Of a DNA stretch of 64,000 nucleotides, positions 9,252 to 16,185 are shown one piece after another. The stretch is taken from positions 1-64,000 of the forward strand of contig CAYNVS010000015.1 of the NCBI GenBank assembly GCA_964400725.1. The letters are read 5' to 3'. Source of the DNA: CAYNVS01 sp964400725. Its GTDB lineage: Bacteria > Myxococcota_A > SURF-8 > CAYNVS01. Numbering within the stretch: position 1 is the first letter of the stretch; each line of letters starts with the position of its first letter. Both the position numbers and the translations under genes were made by a program. The notes under the pieces are model-generated. The model was given only the letters and a program-made list of their open reading frames with translations. It made no database searches and was not told the origin of the DNA.

Positions 9252-9285
9252 AAAAAAAAGGCGGGCCTTGCGGCTCGCCTTTTTT
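9252..9285 (-). terminator. rho-independent terminator of the VIT/VWA gene
   Basis: The minus strand gives a GC-rich stem AAGGCGAGCC/GGCCCGCCTT around a GCAA loop, followed by eight T, directly beyond the stop at 9304. Plus-strand readout also has a T run, so it may work both ways. Confidence 0.88.
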
Positions 9286-9303
9286 GTTTAACGTAAGTTT
9301 GCG

Positions 9304-11844
9304 TTACGGAGCGATTACGAACTTTATCGTAATTTCGCCTTCGTCCTTTTGCGGTTTCATAAACTTGACGCCCGAAAGAGTTTTTTTAACGTCGTCGATG
9401 AAATCGCCGCTCGCGGAAGGCTTTTGCAGGAAGTCAACTTTCTTCACTTTGCCTTCTTTGTCAACCGTCAGCTTGACGATTAGAACGCCCTTGAAACTCG
9501 CGTTCTTGCTCTGTTCCTCGTTTGCGAGTTTTAAAATCATCGCCTCGAACTTCTTAACGTTCTCCGCAAGCTTCTTCTTGTCTGCGTCGGAGAATTCCTT
9601 AACTCCGCCTAACGTCGCGGCAACCTTCAGCGCGCTGGGCTTGGATTTATCTTTTTTATCCTCGTCGCCCGCGGCTTCAAGAGACTCCTCTTTGGGGTAA
9701 GCCATGCTGTCAACGGCTGTTTCCGTTTTGTAGCTTTTGGAAGGAGCGGATTTATAGCTCTTCGCGCCCATGCTTCCGCCGTAGCCGTAACCCGCTCCTC
9801 CTCCGCCCTTGCCTACTCCCGTCATGCCCAGTCCGCTGTAGGCTTGGTTGCCTACCGCGTAGTCGCTTACGCCTTCGGGCAGCGGCAGCGGCTGCTTGAC
9901 GGTCTCGACTTTGCCGTCGGCGCGCTTGATTTTATCGACGGCGACGAACGACGTGAATTGCGTCATAAGACTGTATTTGAGGCCGAGGTCGGTAATTTCC
10001 TTAATTCTCGCCTTGCGGTCTTCGACTACTTTATTATCTACGTGGTATGGGTTGAGGTCGTTTAGGTCGGCGAGCCGCATAATGCGGTGGCGAGCCCACA
10101 GCAGGCGCAGAGCCGCGTTGGCGTCGCCTTTAATCGCTCCGTTGACGCTTACTTCCTGTTTGAAGTCGCCGTCCGCGGTTTTGCCGGTGATAACGATTTT
10201 CCCCAGCGCGCCGCCCTTCCATTTGCCGAACATGGAAATTGGTTTCTGCGCGAAAAGATCGGGAAGCTCTATCGGTTCCACGTCGTAAGTCGAAAAGCCT
10301 TCAAACTTAGCCTTTACGCCGGTCAACACCGGAGCCTCGACGTATTTGCGGAACTTTTCCGCCTGCGTAGGCCCGGCCTGCGGGTTGAGAACCACGAACG
10401 CCTCGCCCATGCCGACTTTCGCCATTCCTTCAATAAGGTGGCGGTTTACGCTGGAACCTATGCCGAAGGAGAAAAAGTTGGCTTTGTTCAGGTTGGCGCG
10501 GATAAGCTCGAACGCTTCTGGCTCAACGTCAACGTAGCCGTCGGTGGCGATAGTTATAATGCGGGACGTTCCCGGATGCGCGGGAAGGCTCATTGCGCGT
10601 TTCAGCGCCGGCAGAAGCTCCGTGCCGCCGCCGCCGTACTGCGAGTTAATCCAATTAATCGCGGTCTGCTTGTTCGCCTCGTTGGCCGCAAGCGATTCTT
10701 TTTCGTTCAATACCGCGCTGCCGCCGGAGAAGAGCAGGACGTTGAAGTAGTCGTTGGGACGCAGTCCTCCCAGTATATCTTTCATCAGAGCCTTGGAGAT
10801 GTCCAGCGGAAAGCCGTGCATCGAACCGGAAACGTCCAAGATGAAAATGTATTCGCGGCTGACGATTTCCTTGGGAACGACGCGGTCGGGCGGCTCCATA
10901 TTGAGCAGGAAGAAATTTTCTTCTTTTCCTTCGTAAAGCAGCAGACCCGACTCTATTTTTGCGCCCGCAAGCTGGTAGCGCAATATGAAATCCTTTTTGG
11001 ATTCCTTGCCGTCGGGCTTAATCGTAACGTGAACCTGACTCTTGCCGGTAAATTCCGTCCCGATGTCGTGGCTGGGGCTTACTACTTTGCTTATCGGCAT
11101 TCCGCTGTTGATTTCGGCGGAAAGATAGAAGGTGAAATTCGGCGACGCGCCTTCGTGCAAATAAGGGTTCTCAACCCATTTCTGCGTATCGGTCGCGCCC
11201 TCTTTGGGCTTGTTGCTGTAACGAGGGCCCACCACCGTCGGATAGACGAACTCGTACGTGTTGTCTTCGGACTCTATCAGCTCGACGTATTTCATCTCAA
11301 CCTTGATTTCGTCGCCGGGCAGAATGTTGGCGACGTTCATCTGGAAGACGTTAGGCTTCTGCTGCTCCAGCAGCGAGGCTGTTTTGCCTTCCTTTTTAGC
11401 GGTCTCGTAAATCTCTTTCGCCTCTTCGCGCTTCTTCATTTCCGCTTCGATAATCCTCGTTCCGATGGTCATTTTCATCGCGTAAACGGCGGCGCGGGTG
11501 GACAGCGGAAAAATGTAAATCGCCTCGAGATTTTTCTTTCCTTCGTTTTTATAAACCTGAGTTACCGAAACGTCGGCTATTACGCCTGCGATTTTAACGT
11601 CGGCCTGCGTTGATTTCAGCGGCATCTTATCGACCGTAGGGTCGTCGCTTTGCACGAAGAAATAAGGCGAAAGCGTTTTGTCTTTGTCTTCCTCCTTCTT
11701 TTCCTCCCCTTCGTTGTAGGCGTAAAGCCCGCTTAGTTTTTGCGCGCCGATTTTAGGCGCCGCGGCCTTGGCTCCGTTCGCGAAGTGCAGCCCGAAGGCG
11801 CATACCGCGAGTATGGCTGTGAAAGATAAGCTGCGTTTGTTCAT
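9304..11844 (-). CDS. exported VIT/VWA protein with AgmX/TonB-like C-terminal domain
   Basis: A large envelope protein (846 aa) of unknown exact role. A signal peptide is seen at residues 1-28 (hydrophobic core LSFTAILAVCAFGLHF, ending AKA). A VIT domain follows at about 65-200, with the pattern ADVKIAGVIADVSVTQVYKN, and a von Willebrand A domain at about 330-500 with a complete MIDAS start D337-x-S339-x-S341. A Gly/Ser/Lys/Tyr-rich linker lies near residues 660-700, and the last 100 residues resemble the AgmX/PglI or TonB C-terminal domain (KGVLIVKLTVDKEGKVKKVDFL). VIT/VWA proteins bind metal-dependently to protein partners; the C-terminal domain suggests contact with a TonB-like or peptidoglycan-associated envelope machine. 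The ATG at 11844 is preceded by a purine-rich SD-like stretch. It is divergent from a DtxR-type regulator. Confidence 0.85.
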   Translation of the reverse strand: MNKRSLSFTAILAVCAFGLHFANGAKAAAPKIGAQKLSGLYAYNEGEEKKEEDKDKTLSPYFFVQSDDPTVDKMPLKSTQADVKIAGVIADVSVTQVYKNEGKKNLEAIYIFPLSTRAAVYAMKMTIGTRIIEAEMKKREEAKEIYETAKKEGKTASLLEQQKPNVFQMNVANILPGDEIKVEMKYVELIESEDNTYEFVYPTVVGPRYSNKPKEGATDTQKWVENPYLHEGASPNFTFYLSAEINSGMPISKVVSPSHDIGTEFTGKSQVHVTIKPDGKESKKDFILRYQLAGAKIESGLLLYEGKEENFFLLNMEPPDRVVPKEIVSREYIFILDVSGSMHGFPLDISKALMKDILGGLRPNDYFNVLLFSGGSAVLNEKESLAANEANKQTAINWINSQYGGGGTELLPALKRAMSLPAHPGTSRIITIATDGYVDVEPEAFELIRANLNKANFFSFGIGSSVNRHLIEGMAKVGMGEAFVVLNPQAGPTQAEKFRKYVEAPVLTGVKAKFEGFSTYDVEPIELPDLFAQKPISMFGKWKGGALGKIVITGKTADGDFKQEVSVNGAIKGDANAALRLLWARHRIMRLADLNDLNPYHVDNKVVEDRKARIKEITDLGLKYSLMTQFTSFVAVDKIKRADGKVETVKQPLPLPEGVSDYAVGNQAYSGLGMTGVGKGGGGAGYGYGGSMGAKSYKSAPSKSYKTETAVDSMAYPKEESLEAAGDEDKKDKSKPSALKVAATLGGVKEFSDADKKKLAENVKKFEAMILKLANEEQSKNASFKGVLIVKLTVDKEGKVKKVDFLQKPSASGDFIDDVKKTLSGVKFMKPQKDEGEITIKFVIAP

Positions 11845-12092
11845 GCGTTCCTCTCTTTCCGACGGTTAAGCGACAGGCGGCCGTCAATTGTAATAATAAC
11901 ACGAACGGCGGAAAAGCAAAAAAACAATGTTTTTATAGGTATGTCGCGCGCAAATACCTATCAGAACCGCTAATGAAATTTAAATTCAACCTGCCAGCGT
12001 AGTTTAAAGAACGGAGTATTAAAAATGCGCTCCTGTTATAATAAGCCGTCGAAGGGTCGATTTTATTCCCGCCTTGACGCGAAGGAGGTTGT
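11845..12092. other. divergent intergenic region with candidate operator
   Basis: This region between the VIT/VWA gene and the DtxR-type operon holds an inverted repeat (11935-11961), AT-rich promoter-like sequence with TATTAT near the VIT/VWA start, a TATAAT near 12037 pointing toward dtxR, and a short leader frame beyond it. No other gene is visible. Confidence 0.5.
11935..11961. promoter_or_regulatory. inverted repeat ATAGGTAT-N11-ATACCTAT
   Basis: Two perfect 8-base arms (11935-11942 and 11954-11961) are separated by an 11-base GC-rich spacer, so arm starts lie 19 bases apart, nearly two helical turns. It sits between two divergent genes, one encoding a DtxR-type regulator, and is a good operator candidate for it. 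The half-sites contain AGGT/ACCT like known DtxR sites, but the spacing is longer than the classical site, so this is inference. Confidence 0.5.
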
Positions 12093-12155
12093 TTGATAGT
12101 TTTATTTTTCGGCGGCGAAACCCTCGCGCAAATAGCGCTATTAATTAAGGAATAA
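12093..12155 (+). CDS. possible 20-codon leader peptide upstream of the DtxR-type gene
   Basis: A strong SD AAGGAGG (12082-12088) lies four bases before TTG at 12093, which opens a 20-residue frame beginning MIVLFFGGE and ending in TAA at 12153-12155, only three bases before the regulator's ATG. The frame has a hydrophobic start and no recognisable domain. The SD is much stronger than most here and has no other gene to serve, which argues for translation. The regulator itself has only AAGGA as SD, so coupling is possible. It could also be a chance frame. Confidence 0.35.
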   Translation: MIVLFFGGETLAQIALLIKE

Positions 12156-12158
12156 ACA

Positions 12159-12641
12159 ATGCCCGGCGCAAAAACTTACCGCAATAAAAAAAACGAAATC
12201 ACAAGCACGATTGAAGAGTACCTCGAGACCATTCTTCATTTGGAGGAAAAAGGGGAAAAGGCCAGGGTTAAGGATATTTCTACGGCCATGGGAGTAACGT
12301 ACGCCTCCACAAGCGAAATACTGCGCAAACTGGCGCGGCTCGAACTTATCGAGCACGAGCCTTACGGCTGCGTTTCGCTCTCGGAATCTGGTCGTAGAAT
12401 CGCCAAAAAAATACTCGATCGAGAGGCCGCCGTTTTTTATTTTCTGCGCAACGCGCTTGGGCTTGACGAAAAATCCGCAAAAGAGGAAGCGTGCAGGCTT
12501 GAACACGTCTTAGGCGACGCGGCGGGAGAAAGGCTCGCCGCGTGGGTTGAGTTCGTAAAAATTTCGCCCGGCTTCGAGCATATAAACAAAGCCTTCGCGG
12601 AAAAAGTTTCCGCAGAAAGAAAGCGCTCTAATGACGATTAA
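12159..12641 (+). CDS. DtxR-family metal-dependent transcriptional regulator
   Basis: A 160-residue regulator with a winged helix (residues 15-72, EEYLETILHLEEKGEKARVKDIS) and a dimerisation/metal domain. The primary metal site of this family is largely present: C112, E115 and H116 align with DtxR C102, E105 and H106, while E20 stands where DtxR has M10. The ancillary site residues (H79, E83, H98 in DtxR) appear as E89, F93 and K108, so that site is probably lost. There is no C-terminal SH3-like domain. It is the first of a three-gene run with an overlapping lipoprotein gene and an M23 peptidase. The metal, iron or manganese, cannot be decided from sequence. Confidence 0.85.
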   Translation: MPGAKTYRNKKNEITSTIEEYLETILHLEEKGEKARVKDISTAMGVTYASTSEILRKLARLELIEHEPYGCVSLSESGRRIAKKILDREAAVFYFLRNALGLDEKSAKEEACRLEHVLGDAAGERLAAWVEFVKISPGFEHINKAFAEKVSAERKRSNDD

Positions 12642-13482
12642 CGTCAACGCCGTTTCGCAAAAAAAAATAACGGCCTCGGTTTTGTTTTTTATTTTATTTA
12701 CGATTGCCGCCGCAGGCTGCGCGAAACAAAATCAAACGTCCGCCTACGCCGAGGCCGCCGCGGCGCTGGCCAAAGGAAAAACCGGAAAGGCGGTTGAAAT
12801 AGCGTCTAAAAACGCGGCTCAAAAGCCGGAATTCGCCGAAATCTTCCGGCTGGCGGCGGTTAAAACGCTGCGAGAGCTTTTCGTTTCGGGTTCCGACAAA
12901 TTGCGCGAACAAATCGTGCTTACCGCCATCGAGTTAAAGGACGACGCGCTTGCCGAAGAATTGAAATCGGCGGAGGCGCAAATCGGCAAAAAAGGGTATT
13001 ATCAGCAGGCGTACGAGGCGCGCGAATACGGCAAGATATTCAACGACCGCGAACCGTCGGAAAAAGGAAGCGGGTTTGACTTTCTTTTGCGCGCCCTCCC
13101 GATTTCGCCCGCTCCCATGATTTCGCCCGAACCGAGCGAAATAATATCGTTGAACCGGCTTTACGACAAAGCTCTCGCGTCCGGGATTCCATCAAACCTG
13201 CTTGAAGATTTTCTCAAATCGTCCCCTCTCAATCTCCGTTTCGCGCTCGCTAAAAAACTCGCCGACGAGCCGGACGAGCGTTTCTACGAGTGGGCGTCCG
13301 TTCTTTCGCGGGATAAAAACGACAACGTAGCCAAAAAGGCGGTTTCCGCTTTTGCGTTTTACTCTTACCCGCGTTCATTTGCCGGACTAGGAGCGGTTGC
13401 CGCCGATTCCACGCTCGACGGCGGCAGACGGGCGTACGCGTCAGCGGCGATTTTGATTTTGCTGAAGAAGAACGCTCAATGA
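12631..13482 (+). CDS. lipoprotein of unknown function (283 aa)
   Basis: I do not recognise the mature part. A signal sequence with hydrophobic core ASVLFFILFTIAA and lipobox AAGC at about residue 29 predicts a lipoprotein. The rest is helical with repeated Ala/Leu/Lys segments that resemble TPR or HEAT-like repeats (KGKTGKAVEIASKNAAQKPE, and near the end KKAVSAFAFYSY). It overlaps the regulator gene by 11 bases and ends in the ATGA overlap with the M23 gene, so the three are translationally coupled. The position beside a peptidoglycan hydrolase suggests an envelope role, perhaps as partner or inhibitor, which is inference. Confidence 0.75.
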   Translation: MTINVNAVSQKKITASVLFFILFTIAAAGCAKQNQTSAYAEAAAALAKGKTGKAVEIASKNAAQKPEFAEIFRLAAVKTLRELFVSGSDKLREQIVLTAIELKDDALAEELKSAEAQIGKKGYYQQAYEAREYGKIFNDREPSEKGSGFDFLLRALPISPAPMISPEPSEIISLNRLYDKALASGIPSNLLEDFLKSSPLNLRFALAKKLADEPDERFYEWASVLSRDKNDNVAKKAVSAFAFYSYPRSFAGLGAVAADSTLDGGRRAYASAAILILLKKNAQ

Positions 13483-14564
13483 CTTTGAACTCGCGGCAAA
13501 AACTCGGCGTTATATTCGCCGCCGGAGCGGTTTTAGGCGCAATAATAGGCGCGCTTACGATAGACCTTGTGTTTTACGGCAGGCCGAAACCGCCGAACGC
13601 GAACAAGACAACCGCAAAGGAAGCGCAAAAAAGCGAGGACGACGAGGACGAACTTGCAGCCGAAACGGCCAAGATGATTGAAATCATCGACAACGAGCTG
13701 GCGAAAGAACTGCTGCTTAAAAAAGGAGTCGTCGAAAAAACCGGAGACGCGATAGACCGCGGACCGAAGACGATTAAAGTAAAAATCTCCGGAACGCTGT
13801 ACGAGTCCGTCGCGGCTGCCGCCGGAGAGAAATACAAATTCGAGGCTCTTAAAAGCGACGTTCTTGCGGCGCAAATAAAACGGCTGCTTGTATGGGAACT
13901 GCCCGAAAACTCCGATTTTTACCCCGGCGACGAACTGATGGCGTTATTTGAAGAAACCGACGCGAACGACGACGGAATAAAGGTTCAAGCGGTAAGATAC
14001 GAAAGCAAAAAGCGCGGACGCTCGGTAACGGCGTATCTTTTTCAGAAAAAAGACGACCGCTTCGAGCGCTATTACGACAAAGACGGAACTCTCGCGGAAA
14101 AATGGCTTAACAACGCGCCGCTGCGCGACTGGGAGCAGATTACTTCTCTGGTGGGCGACGGCCGCGGACACAAAGGAATAGACTTCAAGGCGCCGGTAGG
14201 CGAACCCGTTTACCTGCCGTTCAAGGCCAAAGTGTTGAAACGCAACTGGAACGTCCGCGTCAACGGAAACTGCCTTCAGCTGGCGGTTGTCGGGAAAGAC
14301 ATGAAGGCGCTCTTCTTGCACCTAAACTCCACCGCGCCAAAAACAAAAATCGGCGCGACGCTGGAAGCGGGAACGATGATAGGCACGGTAGGGAACACCG
14401 GCCGATCGAGCGCGGCGCACCTTCATTACCAGCTGGACGTCGGCAAGAAGGCGATCGACCCCTTTAAGGTTCACGGATTCAGCCGCAAAAAGCTGAGCGG
14501 CAAAGATTTGCAGGAGTTTCTGGCAAAGGTCGCCGACTACGAAAAGCTGCTGGAAACCCAATAG
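13479..14564 (+). CDS. M23-family peptidoglycan metallopeptidase (LytM domain)
   Basis: A single-pass membrane or signal-anchored protein (hydrophobic residues 8-34) with a C-terminal LytM/M23 domain that cleaves peptidoglycan cross-bridges. Zinc ligands H231 and D235 are in GHKGIDF, and H314 and H316 in AHLHYQL, so the site is complete. The middle region has an acidic stretch near residue 50 and a domain resembling the M23 N-terminal subdomain with the pattern LAAQIKRLLVW. The length of 361 aa is normal. It overlaps the lipoprotein stop by four bases (ATGA), marking one operon with the DtxR-type regulator. Its stop is 10 bases from the convergent ceramidase-like gene. Confidence 0.88.
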   Translation: MTLNSRQKLGVIFAAGAVLGAIIGALTIDLVFYGRPKPPNANKTTAKEAQKSEDDEDELAAETAKMIEIIDNELAKELLLKKGVVEKTGDAIDRGPKTIKVKISGTLYESVAAAAGEKYKFEALKSDVLAAQIKRLLVWELPENSDFYPGDELMALFEETDANDDGIKVQAVRYESKKRGRSVTAYLFQKKDDRFERYYDKDGTLAEKWLNNAPLRDWEQITSLVGDGRGHKGIDFKAPVGEPVYLPFKAKVLKRNWNVRVNGNCLQLAVVGKDMKALFLHLNSTAPKTKIGATLEAGTMIGTVGNTGRSSAAHLHYQLDVGKKAIDPFKVHGFSRKKLSGKDLQEFLAKVADYEKLLETQ

Positions 14565-14574
14565 GCTAAGCGGC

Positions 14575-16044
14575 TTATTTTTTTTCCGTCTTTATTCCCG
14601 ACAGCAGCTTTATTGCCGCCTCGCGGATAATTTGCTCCGCTTTCTCCGAAACGCAATCCATTTCGCAGTAATAGTTCGGGTGGTTCATCGGTTGAAAATC
14701 GGCCTGCGGAACGACGTAACCCAGCTCATTGTTTGCCAATCCTATCTCGAACAACAAATGCCCCTGAGGAAGGGCGCTGCGGTATCCCGTCATCGCCGGA
14801 TAAGTAAAAGAGCCCCACTCTCCGCCCCAGTCCTTTTTAAATTCTTCTCGTCCCAAACTAGTTTCCGGCAGAATTTCTCCGGGAAGCGCGAGAAAATGCG
14901 CGTTTCCTATGTTTACCATCAGAAGCGTCTGCCTGACGCATCCGTAAGAGCCGCAAAAATCCGGATTGTCGGAGACCAGAGGAAGCGGCATAATTATTCC
15001 AAGGTCGTTAAGCAGCCAAAACGTCTCGTTGCTTACCGGAATATCTATCTCAAGAGTATCCACGCTCAACGCGCCGTCAATCTTCTTCGCGCTCGACAGT
15101 ATTTCAAGAGCCTTCTCGCCCAAAACGTAACCGAGGCTTCGGTTCTTAATCTCGTTGTTTTCGGAAACGTAAGTCTGCGCGCCGTTATCCAATACCGGCT
15201 CGCCCGATTCGTCGCGGACGGGTATTTTAACGTCGAGCGGAACCATTAACCCGCCAAGCGTGCCGCTGAAATAAATCGACGATCCGCCGCGGGCGTCCCG
15301 CAGTTTCTCGCGTATATAAGCCGGGAAGTCCGCGCTGAATTTACGCGAGTTAATCATCGTTTCGGGGTGAGCGTGCCACAGCGCAAGCGTCGCGACCGCC
15401 TTTCCGTCTTCTCCGGTAAACTCGCCCGCCATGAGCCTGTTATTAAGAACGGGCGGATAGCGGAAATCTTGTTGCAGCGCCGGATGGTCGCTGCCGGGGT
15501 CGTTAATCGGCGCCTCGCCCGCCTTAAACGAAACGGGCTTCAGTTTATCGCGCGTTTCAACCGCGAGATTTGCGGCGGTTTGAACGAGGAAGTCTATGTA
15601 ATCCGGGCAAATTCCCGACTTGGAAATTCGCGGCCCCCACAACCCCATCGTATCGGGGCCTGCGTGCGTGTGAGTGCTCGCTAAAATTATTCGGTCGCGC
15701 CTGAAACCCAGCGGTTCGAGCTTCTCGAAAAGCGCGTTCGCAACCGCAATGGTTAGTCCCACTACGTCCATCTCGATGAATACGACGGTCTCGCTTCCTT
15801 GTTTGAGGATAAGCGCGTTCGCGTAAAGGTCGTCGCTCGTTCCCTCCGCGACGCGGTTGAGTATTGTACCGCCGATATACCTAACGCACGAAGTCGGATA
15901 ATTTAAGTCGTTCGGCGTTATTAGCGCGGAGCCGCCCGCCGCGTAAAGCGTTTTAGAGTCGTCGTTTGTATCCGCAGAAGAGCCGCACCCGGCAAACGTC
16001 GTTGTCAGCGTTAAGAGCGCGAAAATTTTTAATTTATTAAGCAT
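14575..16044 (-). CDS. neutral ceramidase-like lipoprotein
   Basis: A 489-residue protein matching the N-terminal catalytic domain of neutral/alkaline ceramidase, which cleaves the amide bond of ceramides. The N-terminus MLNKLKIFALLTLTTTFAGC is a lipoprotein signal with lipobox FAGC. The mature part shows the family hallmarks: ITP near residue 40, VVFIEMDVVGL, and ASTHTHAGPDTMG, which supplies zinc-binding histidines. The usual C-terminal Ig-like domain of larger ceramidases appears absent. The ATG at 16044 has SD GGAGG (complement of 16050-16054). Related family members of unknown substrate also exist in bacteria, so ceramide is a likely but unproven substrate. Confidence 0.8.
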   Translation of the reverse strand: MLNKLKIFALLTLTTTFAGCGSSADTNDDSKTLYAAGGSALITPNDLNYPTSCVRYIGGTILNRVAEGTSDDLYANALILKQGSETVVFIEMDVVGLTIAVANALFEKLEPLGFRRDRIILASTHTHAGPDTMGLWGPRISKSGICPDYIDFLVQTAANLAVETRDKLKPVSFKAGEAPINDPGSDHPALQQDFRYPPVLNNRLMAGEFTGEDGKAVATLALWHAHPETMINSRKFSADFPAYIREKLRDARGGSSIYFSGTLGGLMVPLDVKIPVRDESGEPVLDNGAQTYVSENNEIKNRSLGYVLGEKALEILSSAKKIDGALSVDTLEIDIPVSNETFWLLNDLGIIMPLPLVSDNPDFCGSYGCVRQTLLMVNIGNAHFLALPGEILPETSLGREEFKKDWGGEWGSFTYPAMTGYRSALPQGHLLFEIGLANNELGYVVPQADFQPMNHPNYYCEMDCVSEKAEQIIREAAIKLLSGIKTEKK

Positions 16045-16110
16045 GAGCGCCTCCGTGTCGCTTAACCGTTTTTGCAGAGGCGTAAAAGTTTGTCAAGTAA
16101 AGGCGCGCTC

Positions 16111-16145
16111 AAAAAAAAGCCGCGCCGGATATTATTCCGACGCGG
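16111..16145 (-). terminator. rho-independent terminator of dnaK
   Basis: The minus strand forms a stem between 16119-16129 and 16135-16145 (GCCGCGTCGGA/TCCGGCGCGGC, one mismatch), followed by eight T (complement of 16111-16118). It is 40 bases beyond the dnaK stop. Confidence 0.9.
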
Positions 16146-16185
16146 CGCCGCGTAAGATTCGGCCGTACAGCCGATAATCGTCTTG

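Noticed and set aside
10087..11613. Long open frame on the plus strand over the VIT/VWA gene (508 codons)
   Set aside because: It is antisense to a gene with clear signal peptide, VIT and VWA domains, and its translation has no domain and skewed Arg/Val composition.
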